Origin: Pseudarthrobacter equi
GTDB taxonomy: Bacteria; Actinomycetota; Actinomycetes; Actinomycetales; Micrococcaceae
Reading direction: 5' to 3'
Length of the DNA stretch: 64,000 bases
Assembly: GCF_900105535.1 (NCBI RefSeq)
Contig: NZ_LT629779.1
Span: 682,001-746,000, forward strand
Positions within the stretch are counted from its first letter, which is position 1, and each line of letters begins with the position of its first letter. Both the position numbers and the translations under genes were made by a program. The notes beneath the pieces were generated by a model. The model was not told where the DNA came from, ran no database searches, and saw nothing but the letters and a program-made list of their open reading frames with translations. This document shows, piece by piece, positions 51,174 through 59,343 of this stretch.

Positions 51174-52115
51174 ATGGCATTGTTCGTTGCCAAGCGCCTG
51201 CTCATGGCGCTCGCCACGGTGCTGGTGGTTGCGGTGCTGGCGTTCCTGCTGGTGCACGCGATGCCCGGCAGCCCGGGAGCTGTTTCGCTCGGCGCCGGCG
51301 CCTCCCAGGACGCGATCGACCAGCTGAACCAGCAGCTCGGCTGGAACGATCCGCTGTTCTCCCAGTTCTTCCGCTGGCTGGGCGACGCGGTGCAGGGAAA
51401 CCTGGGAGTCTCGCTGATTGACGGCCGCTCCGTCAGCGCCGACCTGGCGGACCGCCTGCCGGTGACGGCATCCCTCGCCGCCGGAGCCACGGTCCTCAGC
51501 GCCATCCTCGGCATCGCCCTGGGCGTCACCGCAGCGGTCCGCGGCGGTCTCCTGGACCAGGTGATCGGCGGGTTCGTGGGGCTCCTCGTGGCCCTGCCGG
51601 CGTTCTGGGTGGGCATCATCCTGGTCTACCTCCTCGCCGTCCAGTCCTCGGTCTTCCCGGCCACGGGCTACGTCCCGTTCGAGGTCTCGCCGCAGGACTG
51701 GGCGTTGTCCCTGGCGCTGCCGGTCATCACGCTGGCCGTGGGCGGGGCGGCCTTCATCGCCCGCCAGACCAGGGCCTCCATGCTCGAGGCGCTGCAGCAG
51801 GAACACATCCGCACCCTGCGCGCCACTGCCACCCCCACCTGGAAGATCCTTTACATCCACGCCCTGCGCTACGCGAGCCTGCCGATCGTTGCCGGCATCG
51901 CCCTGCAGTTCATCGGCCTGTTCGGCGGTTCCGTCATCGCGGAGCAGCTGTTCGCCATGCCCGGCCTGGGCCAGGCCGTTCAGACCTCCGTCAGCACCCA
52001 TGACGCCCCCGCAGTCCAGGGCGTGGTGGTGATCGCCACCGTGGTGGTGGTTGCCGTCAACCTGGTGCTGGAGCTGGCCACCAAGTTCCTCGACCCGAAG
52101 TTGCGTGCCTCATGA
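51174..52115 (+). CDS. ABC transporter permease, DppB/OppB type
   Basis: A 313-residue membrane permease with six helices. LLVHAMPGSPGAVSLG near the start, and the coupling-loop segment RQTRASMLEALQQEHIRTLRATATP are typical of the OppB family. GGAGG precedes the ATG. Its stop overlaps the start of the permease-ATPase fusion by 4 nt (ATGA). Confidence 0.92.
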   Translation: MALFVAKRLLMALATVLVVAVLAFLLVHAMPGSPGAVSLGAGASQDAIDQLNQQLGWNDPLFSQFFRWLGDAVQGNLGVSLIDGRSVSADLADRLPVTASLAAGATVLSAILGIALGVTAAVRGGLLDQVIGGFVGLLVALPAFWVGIILVYLLAVQSSVFPATGYVPFEVSPQDWALSLALPVITLAVGGAAFIARQTRASMLEALQQEHIRTLRATATPTWKILYIHALRYASLPIVAGIALQFIGLFGGSVIAEQLFAMPGLGQAVQTSVSTHDAPAVQGVVVIATVVVVAVNLVLELATKFLDPKLRAS

Positions 52116-54235
52116 TTCCCACAGTTGCCCCGGCCCCCGCGGACGCGGACCAGGCAGGAAGTACGACGGCGGCAGGAGCCTCCGTGCCACGCTCCAGCAA
52201 GGCGGCACTCGCCAGGTTCTCCCGGCACCGGCTCTTCGGCTCGCCGGGAGCAGTGGCCGGCCTGGTGTGGCTGGCGGCCCTGGTCATTGCCTCCCTGACG
52301 GCGCCGCTGTGGCTGCCCTTCAAGACCGAAGACCAGGACTTCACCGCCGTCCTCTCCGGCCCCACCGCCGCCCACTGGCTCGGCACCGACGAACTGGGCC
52401 GGGACATCCTCAGCCGCATTTTCGCCGCGGCCGCCGGCACCCTGGGGACCTCGCTGATCACGGTGATTGTCGGCGTCGGGCTGGGTACCCTCCTGGCCAT
52501 GGCCGCCGCCGGTGCCGAACGTACCGAGGCCGTCATCAGCAGGATCACGGAAGTCATGATGTCCCTGCCGGGAACCGTGATCATCCTGGCGGTGATCGGC
52601 GCGGTGGGAACCAACATTCCGCTCATCATGGCCATCCTGGGCATCCTGATGTCTGCCGGCATCTACCGGGTGGTCCTGGGCCAGGCCAAGTCCCTGCAGT
52701 CCCAGCTCTATGTTGACGCCGCCAAGGTGGACGGCCTCAGCCCGGTGGGCATCAGCCTCCGCCACGTCCTTCCCGGCCTGGCCAACACCATCGTGGTGCA
52801 GGCGGCCCTGATTTTCGCCGTCGGCATGCTGATCCAGGCCGGCCTGGCATTCATCGGCTTCGGCCCGCCCCTCCCGCAGCCCAGCTGGGGCGGCATGATC
52901 CAGGGCGCCTCGCAGCACGTCTATGACGCCCCCTGGATGATGGTTCCCACCGGCGCCGTCCTGGCGCTGACAGTCCTGTCCGCCAACGCCATCGGCAACG
53001 CCCTGGGCAAGGCACCCAACGCCGCCGCACCGCACCTTCCCTCCGCCGCCGCGCGGAGGCAGCGGGCCAAAGCCGTGGCGGCGATCGCCGCCGCCCCGGC
53101 ACCCAAGGACGCAGAGGCGCAGGAGGCCCCCGGGAACGGAACCCTCAGCGTCCGCAACCTTTCCGTCGGCGTCGACGGTGCTGGTACGGGCAACGGCGTC
53201 GCCCTTGTCACGGGCGTCTCCTTCGACGTCGCACCGGGCACCGTCCTGGGCCTGGTGGGCGAATCCGGGTGCGGCAAGACCATGACCGCGCTGTCCCTGC
53301 TGGGGCTGCTGCCCTCCGGCGTCTCCGTCAGCGGTGGGCAGATCCTCTGGAACGGCCGGAACCTCGCCGCCGCAATGGAGAAGGACATGGAAGGCATCCG
53401 CGGCCGCGACATCGCGCTGATCAGCCAGGAGCCCATGCGGGCACTGGATCCCATGTTCACCGTGGGGTACCAGCTCACCGCAGCCATCCGCCGGCTCCGC
53501 GGCATGGGCAAGACCGAGGCGCGCACTGAGGCCCGGAACCTGCTGGAAAAGGTGGGCATCGTGGACGCCCAGCGGATCCTGAAGACCTATCCGCACCAGA
53601 TCAGCGGCGGCATGGCCCAGCGCGTTGCCATCGCACTCGCCCTCTCCGGACAGCCCCGACTGCTGGTGGCGGACGAGCCCACCACCGCCCTGGACGTCAC
53701 GGTGCAGGCAGAGATCCTGTCCCTGCTCCGGGCCCTGGTCAAGGACACCGGGATGTCAGTGGTGATGGTGACGCACGACCTCGGCGTGGTGGCGGACATC
53801 TGCGACCAGGTGGCCGTGATGTACGCCGGCCAGGTGGTGGAAAACGGCAAGACCGCCGCCATCCTGGACAACCCGCGCCACCCCTACACCCTGGCCCTCC
53901 TGGCCGCGGACCCGCACGCCAACGACGCGGACAACATGCCCGAACGCCTGGCCACGATTCAAGGCCAGGTGCCGCAGCCCAAGGACTGGCCCACCGGCTG
54001 CCGCTTCGCCGCCAGGTGCCAGTTCGCCGGCTCCGCCTGCACGGACCCCGTTCCGCTGCTGGCGTCCGGCACCGGCGAGGGCCTGGTGCGCTGCGTCAAG
54101 GCGGACCAGTTGGCCGTCGAGGGCATGGACTGGCTTGCCACCGATGTGCCCGCCGCCCGCCTCCTCCCGATTAGCTCCCAGCACACCACCGCCACCTCCC
54201 AGCACACCGCCGTCATCGAGAAGGACCTGGCATGA
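52112..54235 (+). CDS. Fused DppC-type permease and DppD-type ATPase
   Basis: A 707-residue fusion. Residues 1-305 form an OppC-type permease (WLGTDELGRDILSRI and KVDGLSPVGISLRHVLPG coupling motif). An Ala-rich linker follows. Residues from about 345 form an ABC ATPase: Walker A GESGCGKT near 385, signature ISGGMAQRVAIA near 497, Walker B LLVADEPTTALD near 515, and an OppD-type Cys cluster near the end (CRFAARCQFAGSACTD). Such fusions are known in actinobacteria. Overlaps both neighbours by 4 nt. Confidence 0.93.
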   Translation: MIPTVAPAPADADQAGSTTAAGASVPRSSKAALARFSRHRLFGSPGAVAGLVWLAALVIASLTAPLWLPFKTEDQDFTAVLSGPTAAHWLGTDELGRDILSRIFAAAAGTLGTSLITVIVGVGLGTLLAMAAAGAERTEAVISRITEVMMSLPGTVIILAVIGAVGTNIPLIMAILGILMSAGIYRVVLGQAKSLQSQLYVDAAKVDGLSPVGISLRHVLPGLANTIVVQAALIFAVGMLIQAGLAFIGFGPPLPQPSWGGMIQGASQHVYDAPWMMVPTGAVLALTVLSANAIGNALGKAPNAAAPHLPSAAARRQRAKAVAAIAAAPAPKDAEAQEAPGNGTLSVRNLSVGVDGAGTGNGVALVTGVSFDVAPGTVLGLVGESGCGKTMTALSLLGLLPSGVSVSGGQILWNGRNLAAAMEKDMEGIRGRDIALISQEPMRALDPMFTVGYQLTAAIRRLRGMGKTEARTEARNLLEKVGIVDAQRILKTYPHQISGGMAQRVAIALALSGQPRLLVADEPTTALDVTVQAEILSLLRALVKDTGMSVVMVTHDLGVVADICDQVAVMYAGQVVENGKTAAILDNPRHPYTLALLAADPHANDADNMPERLATIQGQVPQPKDWPTGCRFAARCQFAGSACTDPVPLLASGTGEGLVRCVKADQLAVEGMDWLATDVPAARLLPISSQHTTATSQHTAVIEKDLA

Positions 54236-55239
54236 GCACCGCAGTCACGGAACGCACCGATTCCACCCTTCCCTACGACGGCACCCCCATGCTGGAGGTC
54301 AAGGACCTGGTGGTCCGCTACGGCCGGGGACGCAAGGCAGCAGCCGCACCGGCCGCCGTCGACCATGTCAGCTTCAGCATCGCCCCTGGCGAAACCGTGG
54401 GACTGGTGGGGGAGTCCGGCTCAGGCAAGTCCACCATCGGCAAGGCCATCCTGGGCCTGCAGAAGGTCTCCGGCGGGTCCATCAGCTACCAGGGCAAGGA
54501 CATTACCTCCGCCGGCGCCGCCCAGCGGCGGGCCCTTGGCGGCGAACTTCGGGCGGTTTTCCAGGACCCCAACTCCTCCCTGAACCCCCGCAACACCGTT
54601 GGCACGTCCCTCGCGGAACCGCTGCGCCTCCGTGGCGTGCCGGCGGCAGAGGCCCGCGCCAAGGCTGAGGACATGCTGGAACGCGTCGGGCTCCCGCGCG
54701 AGGCCGTGGACCGCTACCCCAGCCAGTTCTCGGGTGGCCAGCGGCAGCGGATCTCCGTGGCGCGGGCCCTGATCTGCGACCCCCAGCTGGTGGTCTGCGA
54801 CGAAGCCGTCAGCGCCCTGGACCTCTCCACCCAGGCGCAGGTGCTCAACCTCCTGGCCGACCTCCGCGACGAGCGCGGGCTGAGCTACCTGTTCATCGCC
54901 CACGACATCGCCGTGGTGCAGTTCCTGGCCCAGCGGGTGGTGGTGCTCTACCGCGGCCAGGTCATGGAAAGCGGACCGGCGGCGGCCGTCACCGAAAACC
55001 CGCGGCACCCCTTCACGCAGGCCCTCGTGGCCGCCTCACCCGTGCCCCGGCCCGCCGAACAGGCCGCCCGGCGGGAAGCCCGCGAATCGCTCGGAGTCCG
55101 CACCGGCGCCGCCGCAGTACCCGGTCCCGGCGGCTGCCCCTTCCGGCTCCGCTGCCCCCTCGCCACCGAACTCTGCGCCACCGAACGCCCGGCGCTGCGG
55201 CGCGTGGGCACGGCGGACGTCGCCTGCCACTACGCCTGA
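54232..55239 (+). CDS. ABC transporter ATP-binding protein, DppF/OppF type
   Basis: A 335-residue ATPase that pairs with the DppD half of the fusion. Walker A GESGSGKST is near residue 59, signature FSGGQRQRISVA near 165, Walker B LVVCDEAVSALD near 184, and the C-terminal Cys motif CPFRLRCPLATELC near 303. It overlaps the fusion gene by 4 nt and is the last transporter gene before the hydrolases. Confidence 0.93.
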   Translation: MSTAVTERTDSTLPYDGTPMLEVKDLVVRYGRGRKAAAAPAAVDHVSFSIAPGETVGLVGESGSGKSTIGKAILGLQKVSGGSISYQGKDITSAGAAQRRALGGELRAVFQDPNSSLNPRNTVGTSLAEPLRLRGVPAAEARAKAEDMLERVGLPREAVDRYPSQFSGGQRQRISVARALICDPQLVVCDEAVSALDLSTQAQVLNLLADLRDERGLSYLFIAHDIAVVQFLAQRVVVLYRGQVMESGPAAAVTENPRHPFTQALVAASPVPRPAEQAARREARESLGVRTGAAAVPGPGGCPFRLRCPLATELCATERPALRRVGTADVACHYA

Positions 55240-55307
55240 CGGCGCCCGCGTTTTCGCGGACCGAACCACCCTTGACCCTGCTTCCACCAGAACGGAACAC
55301 TCCCTCC

Positions 55308-57602
55308 ATGACTTCAGCTTCCTGGCTCGCCGCCATGATCACGCCCGAAAACGACTTCGACGGCGCCCCGCTGCTCCGCAAGGAGTTCACCCTTGAGGAG
55401 GACCACGGCGCCGTGGTGAAGGCGACGCTGCGGGCCACCGCGTTGGGCGTCTACGAGGCGTCCATCAACGGCGTCCCCGCGGGTCCGGATGTGCTGAGCC
55501 CGGGCTGGAGCTCCTACGAGTGGCGCCTCCGCCACCGCAGCTACGACGTCACCGCACTCATCCGGCCCACCACCGTGATCGGCGTCGAGCTCGGCAACGG
55601 CTGGTACCGCGGCAGGCTGGCCTGGCACGGCATGTCCAACCTCTACGGCAGCGAGCTGGGGTTCTTCGGCCAGATGGACATCGAGTTCGCCGACGGGCAC
55701 GTCCAGTCCGTTGCCTCGGATGCGTCCTGGCAGGCCGGCCTGTCCGCCACCACCTTTAACGACCTCTACGACGGCCAAACCATCGATTCCCGCCGGCTCC
55801 AGCAGGGCTGGGCGGAACCGGGCTTCGTGCCCGGCACCGGTTGGACCGGTGCGCGCGAGGTGGCGTTCGACGTCGGGCGGCTGGCTGAGCCGGTGGGCCC
55901 GCCCGTGGTGCGTGCCGGCGTCGTACGTCCCGTCGAGGTCTTCACCTCGCCGGGCGGAAAGACTTTGGTGGATTTCGGCCAGAATCTGGTTGGCTGGCTG
56001 CGGTTCACCGTGCAGGGCGAAGCGGGCCACACCATCACCATCAGGCATGCCGAAGTGCTGGAGGAGGGCGAATTGGGCGTCCGGCCGCTGCGCACGGCGA
56101 AGGCCACGGACACGTTCATCCTCTCCGGCGGCCAGGATTCCTTCGAGCCCACCAAGACCTTCCACGGCTTCCGCTACGCCGAGGTGACCGGCTGGCCTGG
56201 GAACCTCGGTGCCGATGACCTCGAAGCCGTGGTGGTCCACTCCGACCTGGAGCGCACCGGCACCTTCGAGTGCTCCAACGAACTGGTGAACCAGCTGCAC
56301 CGCAACATCGTCTGGGGCCTGCGCGGCAACTTCCTGGACCTGCCCACGGACTGCCCGCAGCGCGACGAACGGCTCGGCTGGACCGGCGACATCGGCGTCT
56401 TCGCGCCCACCGCCGCCTTCCTCTACGACGTCAAGGGCTTCCTGCAGGACTGGCTGCTGGACCTCGCCGCGGAGCAGAAGGCGCAGGACGGGCTGGTCCC
56501 CATCACCGTGCCCGACGTCCTGAAGTACTGCCCGCAGCCGGCTGAATTCCCCGCCCCGGAATCCTCCGCGCTGTGGAGCGAGGCATCCGTCTGGGTGCCC
56601 TGGGCCCTGTGGGAGGCCTACGGTGACCTGTCCGTGCTGGAGAACCAGTACGAATCGATGGCCGCCCACACCCGCCGGGTGGAAGGCCTGCTCTCGCCCG
56701 CCGGGCTGTGGGATTCGGGCTTCCAGTTCGGTGACTGGCTCGATCCCGATGCCGCTCCGGACCAGCCGTGGGCAGCCAAGGCGGACACCGCCGTCGTGGC
56801 CACCGCCTGCATGTACCGGACCGCAATTCTCACCGCCCGGGCCGCAGGACTGCTGGGGAAGCACGACGACGAGGCCTCCTTCGAGGCGCTCGCCGCCCGG
56901 GTGCGGAACGCCTTCGCCGAGCATTACGTGGCGGCCGACGGCACCATTTCCAGCGACTGCACCACCGTCTACGCGCTGGCCATCGCCTTCGACGTCCTGC
57001 TGACGCCGGAGCTGCGGGAATTCGCCGGCAACCGCCTGGCCGAACTGGTCCGCGACAACAGCTACCGGGTGTCCACCGGCTTCGCGGGGACGCCGTTCAT
57101 CACCCACGCACTGACCGATACCGGGCATGTGGACGGGGCGTACCGGCTGCTGCTGGAGGAGGGCTGCCCGTCCTGGCTGTACCCGGTAACCATGGGCGCC
57201 ACCACGGTGTGGGAACGCTGGGACTCCATGCTCCCGGACGGCACCATCAACCCCGGCGAAATGACCAGCTTCAACCACTACGCCCTGGGCGCTGTGGCGG
57301 ACTGGATGCACAAGGCCATCGGCGGCATCCGCCCGCTGGAACCCGGCTACTCCCGCGTGCTCATCCAGCCGCAGCCGGGGGAGGGGATCGACTGGGCGTC
57401 CACGTCCCTGAAGACCCCGCACGGCGAGGTCCGCACCGCGTGGAAGTACGACGACGGCGGGTTCCGGCTCGAGGCGACCGTCCCGGACGGGGTGGCGGCC
57501 GACGTCGTCCTTCCGGACGGTGCGCGGCACGGCGTCACGGGCGGAACGCACCACTTCGAAGCGGCGCTGGCGCCTGCCCCCGACTATGAGGTAAGCCGAT
57601 GA
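55308..57602 (+). CDS. Alpha-L-rhamnosidase, GH78
   Basis: A 764-residue enzyme removing terminal rhamnose from plant glycosides or rhamnogalacturonan pieces. N-terminal Ig-like and lectin-like domains (NGVPAGPDVLSPGWSSYEWRL, YDVTALI) precede the (alpha/alpha)6 barrel with the general-acid motif DCPQRDERLGWTGDIGVF and WVPWALWEAYGDLSVLEN, and a C-terminal beta-sandwich follows. No signal peptide, so it is intracellular. I start at the ATG at 55308; the ribosome binding site is weak. Overlaps the next gene by 4 nt. Confidence 0.93.
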   Translation: MTSASWLAAMITPENDFDGAPLLRKEFTLEEDHGAVVKATLRATALGVYEASINGVPAGPDVLSPGWSSYEWRLRHRSYDVTALIRPTTVIGVELGNGWYRGRLAWHGMSNLYGSELGFFGQMDIEFADGHVQSVASDASWQAGLSATTFNDLYDGQTIDSRRLQQGWAEPGFVPGTGWTGAREVAFDVGRLAEPVGPPVVRAGVVRPVEVFTSPGGKTLVDFGQNLVGWLRFTVQGEAGHTITIRHAEVLEEGELGVRPLRTAKATDTFILSGGQDSFEPTKTFHGFRYAEVTGWPGNLGADDLEAVVVHSDLERTGTFECSNELVNQLHRNIVWGLRGNFLDLPTDCPQRDERLGWTGDIGVFAPTAAFLYDVKGFLQDWLLDLAAEQKAQDGLVPITVPDVLKYCPQPAEFPAPESSALWSEASVWVPWALWEAYGDLSVLENQYESMAAHTRRVEGLLSPAGLWDSGFQFGDWLDPDAAPDQPWAAKADTAVVATACMYRTAILTARAAGLLGKHDDEASFEALAARVRNAFAEHYVAADGTISSDCTTVYALAIAFDVLLTPELREFAGNRLAELVRDNSYRVSTGFAGTPFITHALTDTGHVDGAYRLLLEEGCPSWLYPVTMGATTVWERWDSMLPDGTINPGEMTSFNHYALGAVADWMHKAIGGIRPLEPGYSRVLIQPQPGEGIDWASTSLKTPHGEVRTAWKYDDGGFRLEATVPDGVAADVVLPDGARHGVTGGTHHFEAALAPAPDYEVSR

Positions 57603-58555
57603 CGGGCCAACAGGAGACTGTTCCGCAGTTCCGCCTCGAGGACATCCGGATGCGTGACCCTTTCATCCTGGAGTCTGCCCCCGGCGAGTTCGTCCTGTTC
57701 GGAACCAGTGACACCAACGTGTGGGGCGGGCCGGCAACGGGTTTTGACTGCTACACCAGCCGCGACCTGGAGCACTGGGAAGGCCCCATCGCAGCGTTTC
57801 GGCCGCCCGACGGCTTCTGGGCGGACACCCAGTTCTGGGCGCCGGAGGTGTACGCCCTTGACGGGCGGTTCTTTATGTTCGCCACATTTGCCACGTCCAC
57901 TGGCGAGCGCCCCCGCGGGGTAGCAGTGCTGGTCTCGGACAGCCCGACCGGCCCTTACCGCCCTTGGAGCGACGGACCTGTCACGCCGGCAACCCAGCCA
58001 TGCCTGGACGGAACCCTGCATATCGACGGCGACGGCACCCGCTGGCTGGTCTACAGCCGCGGGACGGAGGGGACGCCGGACCAGGCAGGCATCGGTGACG
58101 GCAAAATGTACGCGCTGCGGCTGTCCGAGGACCTCCGCTCCGGTGTTGATGAGCCGGTCCTCCTGTTCGCGGCGTCCTCGGCCAACTGGACCCGTCCCCT
58201 TCGTTTCCCGGAGGGCGTGGAACCTCCCAAGGGACTGAACCTGGCCGCGGATCCCATGTTCACCGACGGGCCGTTCCTGGTGCGCGCCGCTGAGGACAGG
58301 CTTCTCATGCTGTGGTCCAGCCATGGCGAGACTGGGTATGCGATGGGCGTCGCCGAGTCGGCCAGCGGGACCATCACCGGGCCCTGGACCCAGCATCGCG
58401 AGCCTCTGTGGTCCAGCGACGGCGGCCATGGCATGATCCTCCGCACGGCCGGCGGACGTGACTACCTGAGCTTCCACTGGCCCAACAGCTCTCCGGACGA
58501 ACGGGTCACCCTCACCGAGATTGGGATCAGCGGGGCCGGTATCAGGATCCTGTAA
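57599..58555 (+). CDS. Glycoside hydrolase, GH43-like five-bladed beta-propeller
   Basis: A 318-residue protein with the GH43 layout: IRMRDPFILESAPG carries the probable base Asp, FWAPEVYALDGRFFMFAT a blade motif with the family's WAPE, and a DGTLHIDGDGTRWLVYS segment. GFNLAADPMFTDGPF-like sequence (LNLAADPMFTDGPFLV) may hold the acid. Many such proteins are arabinanases or xylosidases; activity is unproven. It overlaps the GH78 gene by 4 nt, so the two are coupled. Confidence 0.82.
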   Translation: MTGQQETVPQFRLEDIRMRDPFILESAPGEFVLFGTSDTNVWGGPATGFDCYTSRDLEHWEGPIAAFRPPDGFWADTQFWAPEVYALDGRFFMFATFATSTGERPRGVAVLVSDSPTGPYRPWSDGPVTPATQPCLDGTLHIDGDGTRWLVYSRGTEGTPDQAGIGDGKMYALRLSEDLRSGVDEPVLLFAASSANWTRPLRFPEGVEPPKGLNLAADPMFTDGPFLVRAAEDRLLMLWSSHGETGYAMGVAESASGTITGPWTQHREPLWSSDGGHGMILRTAGGRDYLSFHWPNSSPDERVTLTEIGISGAGIRIL

Positions 58556-58607
58556 TGATGGAGGGTGTTCCGGTACCCGTGGCTGTACAACGATGTAGGC
58601 TGCCGGA

Positions 58608-58757
58608 ATGAGCGACAGCCCATCGCGGTCGACTGGGAGACCGCACGCGCCACCAACAGGGACAACTGGGAAAACCGGACGGCTACGCGTGGCCGGAAGC
58701 CGAGCGGGACCTCGTCCCCTGCACCCACACCGTGGTTGCCCGCAAACCGGAGCTGTG
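58608..58757 (+). pseudogene. Gutted SAM-dependent methyltransferase remnant
   Basis: VDWETARATNRDNWENR, the N-terminal signature of a methyltransferase group, appears in one frame after an ATG lying in another frame (a 1-nt shift). A few codons later a third frame reads DGYAWPEAERDLVPCTHTVVARKPEL and stop (split here as DGYAWPEAERD and LVPCTHTVVARKP), a typical methyltransferase C-terminus. The whole catalytic middle is missing. This is a decayed gene, 60 nt before the next real one. Confidence 0.5.
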
Positions 58758-58816
58758 AGTGCGCGGCAGCCCCTGATCTGCAACGATGTGCCACAGGACA
58801 AAACCCAGGAGGACTC

Positions 58817-59281
58817 ATGCCGTACACCGTGGACTTCAAGAACGTCTCCACCGTTGGCCTGGAATCATCGCCGGTGGTGGACGCCCTGGCCGGGCTGCGC
58901 GCCAACGAGGCACGCTATTACAAGAACAAGTACGACCATGACTTCACCGTCACCGCCGCCCAAGACGATCCGGAGACGCTCGCCTACATCCACAACATCC
59001 TCGCCGAGGAGCGGGACCTGGTGATTGCCTCGAAGCCGCTTGAAGTGTCTTCTTTCGAGGTGGACGGGCTGCGGATGGCGTACGTGTTCTACGAGTCCGG
59101 GCTGGCCATCAACGTCATGTACGGCATCGAGGAGGGCGCCAAGCGGGCGGTTGGATTCAAGCTGTCCGACGGCATGGAGGTGCCGGAGGAACTGGCGTCC
59201 AGCTTCAAGTTTGCGCGCCAGAAATCCAAGCTCGCGGGCACCATCCGCGGCTCCTACTTCGTGATTAAGGGACAGTACTGA
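58817..59281 (+). CDS. Conserved hypothetical protein
   Basis: A 154-residue soluble protein: FKNVSTVGLESSPVVDALAGL and LAYIHNILAEERDLVIASK, then SFEVDGLRMAYVFYESGLAINVMYGI. The ATG at 58817 has AGGAGG 3-8 nt upstream. I have seen related sequences only as conserved unknowns (sometimes labelled phage-tail proteins without clear reason). No phage gene is nearby. Codon use is normal. Confidence 0.6.
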   Translation: MPYTVDFKNVSTVGLESSPVVDALAGLRANEARYYKNKYDHDFTVTAAQDDPETLAYIHNILAEERDLVIASKPLEVSSFEVDGLRMAYVFYESGLAINVMYGIEEGAKRAVGFKLSDGMEVPEELASSFKFARQKSKLAGTIRGSYFVIKGQY

Positions 59282-59343
59282 GCCGCCCGGCCGCCGCGGG
59301 GCAACCGCCGGCCATCGAACTGTCCCGCGCCGATCCCGGCCAC

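Noticed and set aside
55314..57554. A 746-codon minus-strand open frame opposite the GH78 gene
   Set aside because: The plus strand encodes an intact GH78 with all motifs; the antisense frame is a composition artefact.
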